Assembly: GCA_025998295.1 (NCBI GenBank)
Contig: BNVT01000004.1
Location: 1 to 35,038, forward strand
Direction of reading: 5' to 3'
Length of the DNA stretch: 35,038 nucleotides
Source of the DNA: Endomicrobiia bacterium
GTDB taxonomy: Bacteria > Elusimicrobiota > Endomicrobiia > Endomicrobiales > Endomicrobiaceae
Shown here: positions 25,225 to 33,297 of the stretch, piece by piece
Numbering within the stretch: position 1 is the stretch's first letter
Layout of the letters: each line of letters begins with the position of its first letter
The notes under the pieces: model-generated
The model's database searches: none
Seen by the model: only the letters and a program-made list of their open reading frames with translations
What the model was told of the DNA's origin: nothing
Position numbers and translations under genes: made by a program

Positions 25225-25574
25225 TAAAGACTTATAACGGGAGTAAGCTTGGAGTTACAAGTTCGCATAGAAAGGCGATGCTTCGCAATCTAGCAAGAGA
25301 GTTGTTTCTCTATGAAAAAATAGAGACTACATTGCCAAAGGCAAAAGAACTTGTAAGCTACTCTGAAAAACTTGTGACAAGAGCGAAAAAAGCCGATTTA
25401 AGTGCTATAAGAGCGATAAGTGGCGAAATAAACAGTAAAGATGTTGTAAAGAAAGTGTTCGACGTTTTGGTGCCAAGATATAAAGAAAGAAGTGGTGGAT
25501 ATACGCAGATTATAAAAGCTGGGACAAGACGTGGTGACAGTGCGGATATCGCTATAGTAAGGTTAGTTGTATAA
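25221..25574 (+). CDS. rplQ: 50S ribosomal protein bL17
   Basis: A 117-residue protein at the tunnel exit. SHRKAMLRNLARELFLYEKI and ETTLPKAKELVSYSEKLVTR are the N-terminal family signature, and GGYTQIIKAGTRRGDSADIA closes it. Translation is coupled to rpoA by a four-base overlap. It ends the alpha cluster. Confidence 0.97.
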   Translation: MIKTYNGSKLGVTSSHRKAMLRNLARELFLYEKIETTLPKAKELVSYSEKLVTRAKKADLSAIRAISGEINSKDVVKKVFDVLVPRYKERSGGYTQIIKAGTRRGDSADIAIVRLVV

Positions 25575-25700
25575 ACAGGTCTCTCTAAAATCCATAATTT
25601 TGGGTATTGTTCTGGGTGATTGTGGTATTAAAAGTTCTCTTTGGAAAACTTCTAATTCCATAAACAATTAGATATCTATGCCAAGATAACAGGAGGAATT

Positions 25701-26274
25701 ATGAAAATAAAAAAAAGTGTTAATTGTGACTGTTTTGTTTAGTCTTGCCTTAAGTTCGTGCGATAAGCGCAGTGAAGATAATATTACAAAAAGGTCTAAG
25801 CCAGGTAATTGTGATACGGAGAAGATGATGGATATGTCGAACGACGAGCGGTATTATCGGCAGGATTTGCGTAATACATATTATTGGCAGCCAGAGAGAC
25901 GGGTTTCGATTCAGTATCAGCGGGCTCAACAGAGTCAGCCAAAATCGGGAGCAGCGGTGGTTTCAGATGCTGCAACAGCAGCAACAAATCAGTTGGCTTA
26001 TCGGAAGCATGGGCAGGTTCAGACTCCGGAGGAGTGGGCTCAGATGTTTCTACGACCAACTCAACAGACTCAGCAGAATCGGAAGCGGTGATAGACTCAG
26101 CAGCGGGGTCAGATATTTCAACCAACTCAACAGACTCAGCAGTCTCAGCAGCAAGCGGACTCAACAAATAAAACAGACTTAGCAGGAACGGAAGCGGCAG
26201 TGGAGGACGCAGTCCCGGCAAAAACGGGTTCAATGGATGCCGGTTCAGCGATGAATTCAGACCCAAGCGACTGA
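25701..26274 (+). pseudogene. Frameshifted lipoprotein gene (copy 2) with internal repeats
   Basis: A strong AGGAGG at 25691-25696 precedes ATG 25701 (MKIKK), but the lipoprotein signal VTVLFSLALSSCDKRSEDN lies one frame over, after a run of eight A (25709-25716). Removing one A joins them. Downstream the frame runs to TGA TAG at 26089-26094, then stays open for 59 more codons to TGA 26272-26274, with matching Gln-rich composition on both sides (FLRPTQQTQQ and IFQPTQQTQQSQQQ). A ~66-bp direct duplication explains that match. The intact product would be a Gln/Thr/Ala-rich lipoprotein of about 190 residues. Confidence 0.6.
26041..26142 (+). repeat. Short direct duplication inside the broken lipoprotein gene
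   Basis: caactcaacagactcagcag occurs at 26057-26076 and 26123-26142, 66 bp apart, each preceded by a cagat(g/a)ttt word. A third related word (acagacttagcag) follows near 26170. The spacing is a multiple of three, so the frame is preserved across the duplication. Confidence 0.7.
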
Positions 26275-26640
26275 TTTGGAAGAGTTGAAGTGATCATACT
26301 GAGAGGTTTAAAGAGATTAACAATGCCAAGGGGAAGCTAGGCAATGATTTGGAAGAAGGATATATAGGTTTATTTGCAGACTAATTTCCCCAGACCGTAA
26401 GGTGTCGGGGCGTTTGCACGGGCATGGATGTTGCTTAAAATCTAAGCGGACTATGCTCTGTATCATTTTCGTTGGTGTTTATGTAGTGTTTTATAGTTTT
26501 TTTGTGTGGCCTTGTTGTTGAAGCAAAATAGTCTGCCGAACTATATCGTCTGGTATTTGGCTCCATTTACAGGTAAAATCATATAAGTCTTTTCGTCTTC
26601 GACTCTTTGATTTCTTAATTTTTAATACAAAGGAAAGTAA
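26275..26640 (+). other. 366-bp spacer before mreB
   Basis: No gene is seen. A GC-rich imperfect hairpin (ccccagacc / ggtgtcgggg, 26389-26406) may be a decayed terminator but lacks a T tract. A weak promoter-like pair, TTGAAG at 26518-26523 and TATATC at 26542-26547 with 18-base spacing, could serve mreB. Confidence 0.3.
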
Positions 26641-27675
26641 ATGTTCAATTATATTTTTGGATTGTTTTCAAACGATATGGGTATAGATCTTGGAACAGCT
26701 TCTGTCCTTGTTTTTATTAAAGGGCAGGATATTGTTTTAAGAGAACCGTCCGTTGTGGCTATGGAACGCGATACAAAACGAGTTTTAGCTATAGGCACGG
26801 AAGCAAAAAGAATGTTAGGTAAAACTCCTGCTAATATTATTGCTGTAAGGCCTTTAAGAAATGGTGTTATTGCGGATTTTGAAGCGACCGAAAAAATGAT
26901 TAGATATTTTATAAAGAAAGTGCATAATAAGAAAACGCTTCTTCATCCGAGAATTGTTATAGGTGTTCCGTCCGGTATTACTGAGGTTGAAAGAAGAGCT
27001 GTCAGAGAGTCTGCTGAACAAGCCGGAGCTAGAGAAGTTCATCTTATAGACGAACCGATGGCCGCGGCAATAGGCGCGGGGATACCAATTCAAGATCCTG
27101 AGGGAAGCATGATAGTTGATATTGGTGGTGGCACTACTGAAGTTGCCATTGTATCGCTGGGTGGAATGGTTGTTGCAAAATCTCTCGATATCGCTGGTGA
27201 CAAAATGGACGAAGCGGTAGTTCAGTATTTTAGACGTAAATATAATCTTACGGTTGGTGAAAATACTTCTGAATCTGTTAAGATGAAAATAGGCTCCGTA
27301 TCTCCTCTTGACCAAGAACTAACAATGGATATAAAAGGCAGGGACTTGCTTACTGGTCTTCCTAAGACTGTTAATGTTACTTCAGAAGAGGTTAGGAATG
27401 CCTTGGAAGATCCTATCAGAAAAATAATAGAAGTTGTAAAGAATGTTCTTGAAGAGACTCCGGCAGAACTTTCTGCAGATCTTGTAGATCGTGGAATTAT
27501 ATTGAGCGGGGGAGGCTGTCTTATAAAAGGGCTCCCTGAGCGCTTATCTCAAGAAACTGAACTTCCTGTAAATCGCGCGAATGATCCTCTTACTTGTGTT
27601 GCAAGGGGAACGGGTGCATATTTAGAAGAATTGGATAACATAAGAAAGTCCAAGAAGAAAAATATGTGGGTGTAA
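26641..27675 (+). CDS. mreB: Rod-shape determining protein MreB
   Basis: A 344-residue bacterial actin that polymerises under the membrane and guides elongation. Phosphate-1 motif [15 protein letters not shown], the [20 protein letters not shown] block with [18 protein letters not shown], phosphate-2 [19 protein letters not shown] and adenosine motif [16 protein letters not shown] are all present. The N-terminal hydrophobic MFNYIFGLF suits membrane contact. AAAGGA precedes the ATG. It heads the elongasome cluster. Confidence 0.98.
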   Translation: MFNYIFGLFSNDMGIDLGTASVLVFIKGQDIVLREPSVVAMERDTKRVLAIGTEAKRMLGKTPANIIAVRPLRNGVIADFEATEKMIRYFIKKVHNKKTLLHPRIVIGVPSGITEVERRAVRESAEQAGAREVHLIDEPMAAAIGAGIPIQDPEGSMIVDIGGGTTEVAIVSLGGMVVAKSLDIAGDKMDEAVVQYFRRKYNLTVGENTSESVKMKIGSVSPLDQELTMDIKGRDLLTGLPKTVNVTSEEVRNALEDPIRKIIEVVKNVLEETPAELSADLVDRGIILSGGGCLIKGLPERLSQETELPVNRANDPLTCVARGTGAYLEELDNIRKSKKKNMWV

Positions 27676-27805
27676 TAAGTAATCCTTTGAGCTGCGCACT
27701 TTTTAGTAAACTTAGTCTGTTTTATTTGATTAATGTGGTTTTGGCATTATCTCTTGCAAAACAGATAAAACTCCCCTATATTCTTCCATATCGGGTTTTT
27801 ATAAA

Positions 27806-28643
27806 ATGTGTCAAAATCAAAAATCAAGAAACAGTAATATTGTCTTTGCAGTTCTTATTCTAATCAGTTTTTTTTATAATAGGCAAAATCTCTGCTCCAG
27901 TAAATTTTATAAAAAACCTTGTTTATTACATTGCCTACCCTAATTTAGGTGTGGCAAACTATATTTTTTGTTGCTCAGATGAGATTGGTGACAACACTAA
28001 GACAATGGTTAATCTACGGCAGGAAAATATCGCATACAAACAAAAAAATCAAGAACTTATCGATAAACTTCGCAACTATGACGCTATGTCTCAAGAATAC
28101 GAAAACCTATCAAAACTTTTAAAAATAAAAAAGATAAGTAATACAACGTTTGTTTTTGCTAAGACTTCTGCCAGAGAGCCATGCGAATGGTATCGATGGT
28201 TGATTATAGATAAAGGCGAAGACAATGGTTTATATAATGAGCTTTCTGTCGTAATGTTTAACAAAGATAATGATACGCTGTGCGCCGTAGGAAAAATAAT
28301 AGAAACATATAAAACATCGTCCAAAGTTATGCTTGTAACAAATTCATTTTATACTTTGCCTGTCGAAATTAAAAACAAAGGTGTTAATTGTCTTGCGAAA
28401 GGTTTTGATTCAAACTTGCTTAAGATAACTTATATCCCACAGGGCGCAGATATTAAATGCGGAGATGAAGTAGTTGTTAGCGAATTAAGCTCTGCCTTCC
28501 AAAGAGGTATGCGTGTAGGTGTTATTAAAGATGTGACAGACGAAAAGTCTACATGTTCTCAAACTGCTACGGCGGAAGTTTCTTTCGGGTCCAATAATCT
28601 TTATAATGCAATTATCCTTGTTCCTAAGGTGGACGGCAAATGA
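27806..28643 (+). CDS. mreC: Rod-shape determining protein MreC, frameshifted at a T8 run
   Basis: ATG 27806 opens MCQNQKSRNSNIVFAVLILI, a short basic N-terminus and membrane helix, but this frame stops early. At the eight T of 27868-27875 the signal moves one frame: with one T fewer it continues IIGKISAPVNFIKNLVYYIA and on into the coiled coil (LRQENIAYKQKNQELIDKLR) and the beta domains ending at 28643, about 278 residues in all. A frame beginning at GTG 27951 (MANYIF) is intact but would lack the membrane anchor. Transcript slippage at T8 could restore the protein. It overlaps mreD by ATGA. Confidence 0.85.
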
Positions 28644-29137
28644 GAAAAATAATTCATTATATTCTCATTTATATTGTTTTTTGTTTAGTACAGTTTTCTT
28701 TTGGTAAGTATACAAATATCTGTGGGATTTTTCCGAATTTTATACTAATCCTTATTGTTTATCTTGGTCTTTCAAAAGGAACAATGGAAGCGCAACTGAT
28801 GGGCTTTTTGTTTGGTTTAACTTGGGATATATTTTCAACGGATATTTCTGGCACAAGAGCTATAATGTTTACAATTATAGGTCATTTTTTAGGTAGATTG
28901 AACAAAAAGCTTGATAGAGACAAAATTTATACACAGTTTGTTATAGTATTTTTGGTAAGTATTGTTTATTGGTTGGGAGTTAGTTTTATTTACTGTATCA
29001 GTTACTGTATCATTCATGGTAGTGGCAATTATAATTTTACTTTTTTTACTCTAAGCGGTGCAACAAAAATTTTTGCTACAGTGCTTGTCGCTCCTGCGGT
29101 TTTTTATGTTTTAAACTATGCGCTCAAGGAAGCGTAA
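28640..29137 (+). CDS. mreD: Rod-shape determining protein MreD
   Basis: A 165-residue integral membrane protein with about five hydrophobic segments (IIHYILIYIVFCLVQFSF, FILILIVYLGLSKG, GFLFGLTWDIFS, FVIVFLVSIVYWLGV and a C-terminal one). GTMEAQLMGFLFGLTWDIFS resembles the conserved G-xx-G-F-xxGLxxD region of MreD. Both neighbours touch: mreC overlaps by four bases and mrdA starts at the next base after the stop. Confidence 0.88.
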   Translation: MRKIIHYILIYIVFCLVQFSFGKYTNICGIFPNFILILIVYLGLSKGTMEAQLMGFLFGLTWDIFSTDISGTRAIMFTIIGHFLGRLNKKLDRDKIYTQFVIVFLVSIVYWLGVSFIYCISYCIIHGSGNYNFTFFTLSGATKIFATVLVAPAVFYVLNYALKEA

Positions 29138-30931
29138 ATGGTATGGCAGAAAGAAGGTCAATTTGCTTACAAAATTTTCCTTAAAAAACATAAGGTAATT
29201 CTTGTGTTCTTTAGTTTTCTGTTCGTCTGTCTTTCAATACGTCTTTTTTATTTACAAATCATTAAAGGTGATGAATATACAATAATTTCACAGCAGCAGT
29301 GCTTGCACAATACTTACGAACACGCTCCAAGAGGAATAATTTATTCTGCCAGTAATGCAGCGCTTGCTGAAAATGAGTTTACATATGTAGCGCTATATCG
29401 TCCATATGATCATCATCAAAACCCTTCAGAGCAAATCATAAAAGAACTTACTAAAATTTTAGGAAGAGAAATAAAACCTGTGGTGGATAAAGGTTTAAAG
29501 TACGGTAAAGTTGTAATGCTTGTGGATAATCTTACAAAGGAAGAGATGTTTAAAATCGAAGAAAAAAATTTAAGTTTAAAAGGAGTCTCTGTTGTAAAAG
29601 ACTTCCGTCGTATTTACTCTTACCCGGAAATAACAGGCCATATAACAGGATATACAAGCAAAATAAGTTCACAAGAGGTTGAGAATTTATCTGAGCAAGG
29701 GTATAAAATGGGAGATTATATAGGAAAGGGCGGTATAGAACAGGCTTATGATAAATATCTTCAAGGCAAGGATGGTGGGTGGAAAGTTGAAGTAAACGCA
29801 AGAGGTCACCAAGTAAAAGCGTTTAAATATGTTGCTCCTGAGATTGGAGCGGATGTATATTCAACTATTGATTTAAAACTTCAGAAAGTGGCGTATGATG
29901 CGTTAAAAGAGAGTGACGCAGCCAAGGGCGCTGCTGTAGTGCTTGATGCAAAAACAGGAGCTGTAAAGGCTTTGGTTTCATGCCCGGGTTTTGATACAAA
30001 TAAAGTAAGAAGCAGAGATTTTGAAAAATATTCAAAAGATGATAAAAACCTACCTCTTTTTAACAGAGCATTACAGGCTCATTACCCTCCAGGATCTATA
30101 TTCAAAATAGTTACATTTGCCGCCGCTATGGATATTCTCCCTAGTGATTCTTTAAATATCATACACTGCACCGGAAGTTTTGAGTTAGGAGACAGACATT
30201 ATGCATGTTGGTGTAAACAGGGACACGGAAAATTAAATCTTATTTCAGCCATGGCGCAGTCATGCAATATTTATTTTTATCAACTAGGTCTTAAGCTTGG
30301 CATAAAAAATCTTGAGAAATATGCCAAGAAATTTTATTTTGGAAAAAAAACAGGGATAGATCTGCCTAATGAAAAAGAAGGTTTTATTCCTAATCCTGAA
30401 TGGAAAAAGTCGAAATCAAAGGTGATATGGCTTCAAGGGGACACTGTTATATTTGCAATAGGACAGGGTGCTCTTTGTGCAACGCCTCTCCAAATGGCGT
30501 GTACGATTTCTGCTATTGCAAATAATGGCGTTTGCCGCAAGCCCTATATCGTAGATAGAGCTGTGAATATTAGTGGCAATGAGGTATATAAGCACGAATT
30601 AGAATTTGATGATAAATTAGAATTGACGCATAAAACATGGAAACTTCTTCACAAAGCGCTTTTAGAAACAGTCGAAAATGGTACCGGAAAAAAATGTAAA
30701 CTCCCTGGTATTAAAGTTGCAGGTAAGACAGGAACAGCGGAAAATCCTCAAGGAAAAGATCATGGATGGTTTGTTTCTTATGCACCTGCGGATAATCCTG
30801 AAATTGCAATGGCAATCTTTGTTGAACACGGTGGTGGCGGTGGTCTTAATGCTGTTCCTATAGGTAGAAAAATATATGAAGCCTATTTTAATATAGCTAA
30901 TGATAAAGAAGAAAAGGTCGTAAAACAATGA
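29138..30931 (+). CDS. mrdA: Penicillin-binding protein 2 (elongasome transpeptidase)
   Basis: A 597-residue class B PBP that cross-links peptidoglycan during elongation. One N-terminal membrane helix (VILVFFSFLFVCLSIRLFYL), a pedestal domain with the RRIYSYPEITGHITGYTSKI stretch, and the transpeptidase domain with the active-site SIFK (Ser320), SCN (Ser375) and KTGT (Lys530). TGIDLPNEKEGFIPNPEWKK and FAIGQGALCATPLQMA are typical of PBP2. The rodA start overlaps its stop (ATGA), matching the functional pairing of PBP2 and RodA. Confidence 0.96.
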   Translation: MVWQKEGQFAYKIFLKKHKVILVFFSFLFVCLSIRLFYLQIIKGDEYTIISQQQCLHNTYEHAPRGIIYSASNAALAENEFTYVALYRPYDHHQNPSEQIIKELTKILGREIKPVVDKGLKYGKVVMLVDNLTKEEMFKIEEKNLSLKGVSVVKDFRRIYSYPEITGHITGYTSKISSQEVENLSEQGYKMGDYIGKGGIEQAYDKYLQGKDGGWKVEVNARGHQVKAFKYVAPEIGADVYSTIDLKLQKVAYDALKESDAAKGAAVVLDAKTGAVKALVSCPGFDTNKVRSRDFEKYSKDDKNLPLFNRALQAHYPPGSIFKIVTFAAAMDILPSDSLNIIHCTGSFELGDRHYACWCKQGHGKLNLISAMAQSCNIYFYQLGLKLGIKNLEKYAKKFYFGKKTGIDLPNEKEGFIPNPEWKKSKSKVIWLQGDTVIFAIGQGALCATPLQMACTISAIANNGVCRKPYIVDRAVNISGNEVYKHELEFDDKLELTHKTWKLLHKALLETVENGTGKKCKLPGIKVAGKTGTAENPQGKDHGWFVSYAPADNPEIAMAIFVEHGGGGGLNAVPIGRKIYEAYFNIANDKEEKVVKQ

Positions 30932-32274
30932 TTCAAGAAAAAAACTTTTTTCAACGTCTTATTTCTAATATAGATTGGTGGCTTGTTTTTGCGTTTGCCG
31001 TTTTAATGCTGATAAGTTTTTTCGCTATATACTCCGCGGGAGTTGTTTACGGAAACCCTTTTAGATATCTTTCAGTGCAGATTTTAGCGTATCTAATAGG
31101 GTCCGTGGGTCTTTTACTGCTTACAAGTTTTAATTATCAGCATTATAAACATCTGGATAAACTGATGTATGTTTTATCTTTGTTACTGTTAAGTTCTGTA
31201 TTAGTATTTGGATCGGCAAAAAGAGGGACGAAAGGCTGGTTCGATTTTGGTTTTGTTTCTTTTCAGCCTGTGGAGATAGCAAAAATAATGTTTATTTTAG
31301 CGCTTGCTTCATTTCTTGATGCAAAAGTAAAAGAAGTAAAGAAAATATCATTTTTGATTTCTGTGTTTGCAATGCTTGCAGGACACCTGATACTTATAAT
31401 GCTGCAGCCGGATTTTTCTTCTACTCTTTCTTATCTTCCTGTTACTTTTGTTCTTCTTTTTATAATAGGATTTGAGCCTTTTTACTTGCTGTGTATAATA
31501 ATTCTTGTAGGTCTTGCAGTAGGTATCCCTCTTTTGGAAACATTTGTGGATATGCAACTTAAGGTTTTGCATAATGAAACATTTTTAACTAACATTGCAT
31601 TTTTTTTTAAAACAGGATGGAACGAATTTTATATAGTTTTTATGGGATTGTTTTTAATAATTGCGGGTTTTTGGTTTTTGCGGAAATTGAAGGTTACGAT
31701 TCCTGTCATTTATCCTATAATTTTGTGCGTGGCAATACTTATTGGATGTGCGACTTCTGTACCAGTTGGAAAATCGTTAAAAGATTATCAAAGAAAAAGG
31801 CTTATAGTGTTTTTAAATCCTAAAGTGGATCCAAGAGGTTCAGGTTATAATGTAATACAGTCTAAAATTGCAATAGGTTCAGGAAAATTTACGGGGAAAG
31901 GTTTTAAAAATGGAACGCAGACACAGCTTGGTTTTTTGCCAGAACAACATACGGATTTTATTTTTTCCGTTATAGGGGAAGAAGGCGGCTGGATTATGGC
32001 TCAACTTACGCTTTTTTGCTATTTTCTTTTTATCTGGAGAGCTCTTGTAATAGCAAGAGAGGCTCGCGACAGATACGGGGCTCTTGTTGCGTCAGGAGTT
32101 GCCACAATGTTTACCTTTTATGTTACAATTAACGCCGGTATGGTTATGGGTATGATGCCTGTAACAGGAATGCCTTTGCTCCTTCTTTCTTACGGAGGTT
32201 CATCGGTTTTTTCGTCTTTGTGCGCTATCGGTATTTTGTGTTCTATACATATGAGAAGACATACTTATTCTTAG
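30928..32274 (+). CDS. rodA: RodA, SEDS peptidoglycan glycosyltransferase
   Basis: A 448-residue polytopic protein that polymerises glycan strands with PBP2. WWLVFAFAVLMLISFFAIYS at the N-terminus, GTKGWFDFGFVSFQPVEIAK, MLQPDFSSTLSYLPV (the Asp region essential in SEDS proteins), GKGFKNGTQTQLGFLPEQHT with DFIFSVIGEEGG, and GMMPVTGMPLLLLSYGGSS are diagnostic. It is longer than E. coli RodA (370) because of an expanded segment around residues 190-270. It ends the cluster. Confidence 0.96.
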   Translation: MIQEKNFFQRLISNIDWWLVFAFAVLMLISFFAIYSAGVVYGNPFRYLSVQILAYLIGSVGLLLLTSFNYQHYKHLDKLMYVLSLLLLSSVLVFGSAKRGTKGWFDFGFVSFQPVEIAKIMFILALASFLDAKVKEVKKISFLISVFAMLAGHLILIMLQPDFSSTLSYLPVTFVLLFIIGFEPFYLLCIIILVGLAVGIPLLETFVDMQLKVLHNETFLTNIAFFFKTGWNEFYIVFMGLFLIIAGFWFLRKLKVTIPVIYPIILCVAILIGCATSVPVGKSLKDYQRKRLIVFLNPKVDPRGSGYNVIQSKIAIGSGKFTGKGFKNGTQTQLGFLPEQHTDFIFSVIGEEGGWIMAQLTLFCYFLFIWRALVIAREARDRYGALVASGVATMFTFYVTINAGMVMGMMPVTGMPLLLLSYGGSSVFSSLCAIGILCSIHMRRHTYS

Positions 32275-32419
32275 TTTCATCCGCAAAGTTTTTATGTTTT
32301 TGTTGTGATACTGTATTTTTGAATTTAGTTTGCGAAGAATTAAGAAAATGTTTATATAAGTTGTTTGCTGGTACTGTCAAATAATTTAAAAGTGATGAGA
32401 AGGTTCCCGCTATTTGCGT

Positions 32420-32551
32420 CACGACAAACGCATGAAAGCTCCTTTGGTTTTTGATTGTCGCAAGGCACAATACCAAACTGCAGCTTGTAAAATTTGCTTT
32501 GAGTCTAAAAAATCAGCCGCCTAAAGAAACTTTTTCCATATGTTTGTCGTG
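32420..32551. repeat. Palindromic repeat family R1, copy 5 (best preserved)
   Basis: Left end cacgacaaacgcatgaaagc; right end catatgtttgtcgtg, complementary to the left at most positions. The left half can also fold on itself (cgacaa 32422-32427 with ttgtcg 32455-32460). It aligns end to end with copy 1. It lies in the rodA-tRNA-Leu spacer, where no gene is seen. Confidence 0.75.
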
Positions 32552-32665
32552 CTATTTGTGTTGTCATAGATGACAAAGCAATCTTGAAAATGATATGTTT
32601 ACGTCGATGTGTTTATATACTTGTAAGAAAGATATCAAAAATATATCATAAGATTTTACACCGGT

Positions 32666-32695
32666 TTGCTTTTATGATGGTTATTGTATTATAAT
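32666..32695 (+). promoter_or_regulatory. Promoter of tRNA-Leu
   Basis: TTGCTT (32666-32671) and a perfect TATAAT (32690-32695) are 18 bases apart. The start point would be near 32702, about 29 bases before the tRNA. Confidence 0.6.
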
Positions 32696-32730
32696 TCATA
32701 CCACGGTTTAAAAAGAGGTCTATTAATGGT

Positions 32731-32813
32731 GCGGGCGTGGCGGAATTGGCAGACGCGTATGGCTTAGGACCATATACCGCAAAGGTGTGGGGGTTCAAAT
32801 CCCTCCGTCCGCA
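32731..32813 (+). tRNA. tRNA-Leu(TAG)
   Basis: An 83-base class II tRNA: acceptor GCGGGCG/CGTCCGC, anticodon stem TATGG/CCATA around loop CTTAGGA, a long variable arm (taccgcaaaggtgt), T arm GGGGG/CCCTC, discriminator A. CCA is not encoded. An R1 end fragment begins about 19 bp downstream. Confidence 0.95.
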
Positions 32814-32831
32814 TTTAAGTATATTTCGAAG

Positions 32832-32870
32832 TGTCACCTCAAGAAACTTTTTCATGTGTTTGTTGCGGCA
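32832..32870. repeat. R1 repeat, right-end fragment after tRNA-Leu
   Basis: cacctcaagaaactttttca followed by tgtgtttgttgcgg matches the right third of copy 1 (gtctcaagaaacttttttca then tgcgtttatcatg). The left two thirds are missing, as if the tRNA region had replaced them. Confidence 0.55.
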
Positions 32871-32989
32871 GCAATTTTCCCTTTTTTTGTTTTTTTCACT
32901 AACCTGCAAATGGATTACCTTTTTAGGATACAGGTCACTACAACTTCTTGACTCTGTATAAAATTTATGTCAGACCCTGTTTGCTTTTT

Positions 32990-33168
32990 TCATGGAGACA
33001 GAGGCTTCAGTCTCTGGCTAAGATCATCGCAGGACGGCCTCTCCAGTCTCTCCCGCAGCTCTTTTTCTCTTAATATCAGCTTTTTTAAGAGGCCTATATT
33101 AAAAATTCTTTTCAAAGTTCTTGCTCCCGTGCTCTTCTGTTACGTTCTTCAAAATATTTTTCAAGCAT
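32990..33168 (-). pseudogene. Frameshifted small gene remnant downstream of the antiporter
   Basis: On the minus strand ATG 33168 opens MLEKYFEERNRRAREQE; the signal then moves one frame to LKRIFNIGLLKKLILREKEL and RERLERPSCDDLSQRLKPLS, ending at TGA 32992-32990. The total of 179 bp is not a multiple of three, consistent with one indel. The Arg/Glu/Leu-rich helices look protein-like. The family is not recognised. Confidence 0.35.
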
Positions 33169-33258
33169 TCCTATACCAAAAATACACCTGTATAACCTTA
33201 TTGTTTATACGGCGTATCTACATTAATACTTCTAAGATAAACCACATCTGCTTAAAGG

Positions 33259-33276
33259 CAGGAGGCTTCCTGTTTT
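33259..33276 (+). terminator. Weak terminator-like hairpin, plus strand
   Basis: caggaggcttcctg forms a 5-bp stem with a four-base loop followed by TTTT. It faces the convergent antiporter gene, whose stop is 22 bp away. On the minus strand it is not followed by a T tract. Confidence 0.3.
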
Positions 33277-33297
33277 AATTTAAGTAGGTTAAACGTT

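Noticed and set aside
25967..26182. Alternative frames over the Gln-rich repeat region
   Set aside because: Repeats open all frames; the frame continuous with the lipoprotein signal peptide is the only one with independent support.
26389..26411. Hairpin after the broken lipoprotein gene as a terminator
   Set aside because: The stem has two bulges and no T tract follows, so termination cannot be claimed.
27666..27863. 65-codon frame overlapping the end of mreB
   Set aside because: It starts inside mreB, has no ribosome binding site, and occupies a different frame from the MreC N-terminus, which explains the region better.
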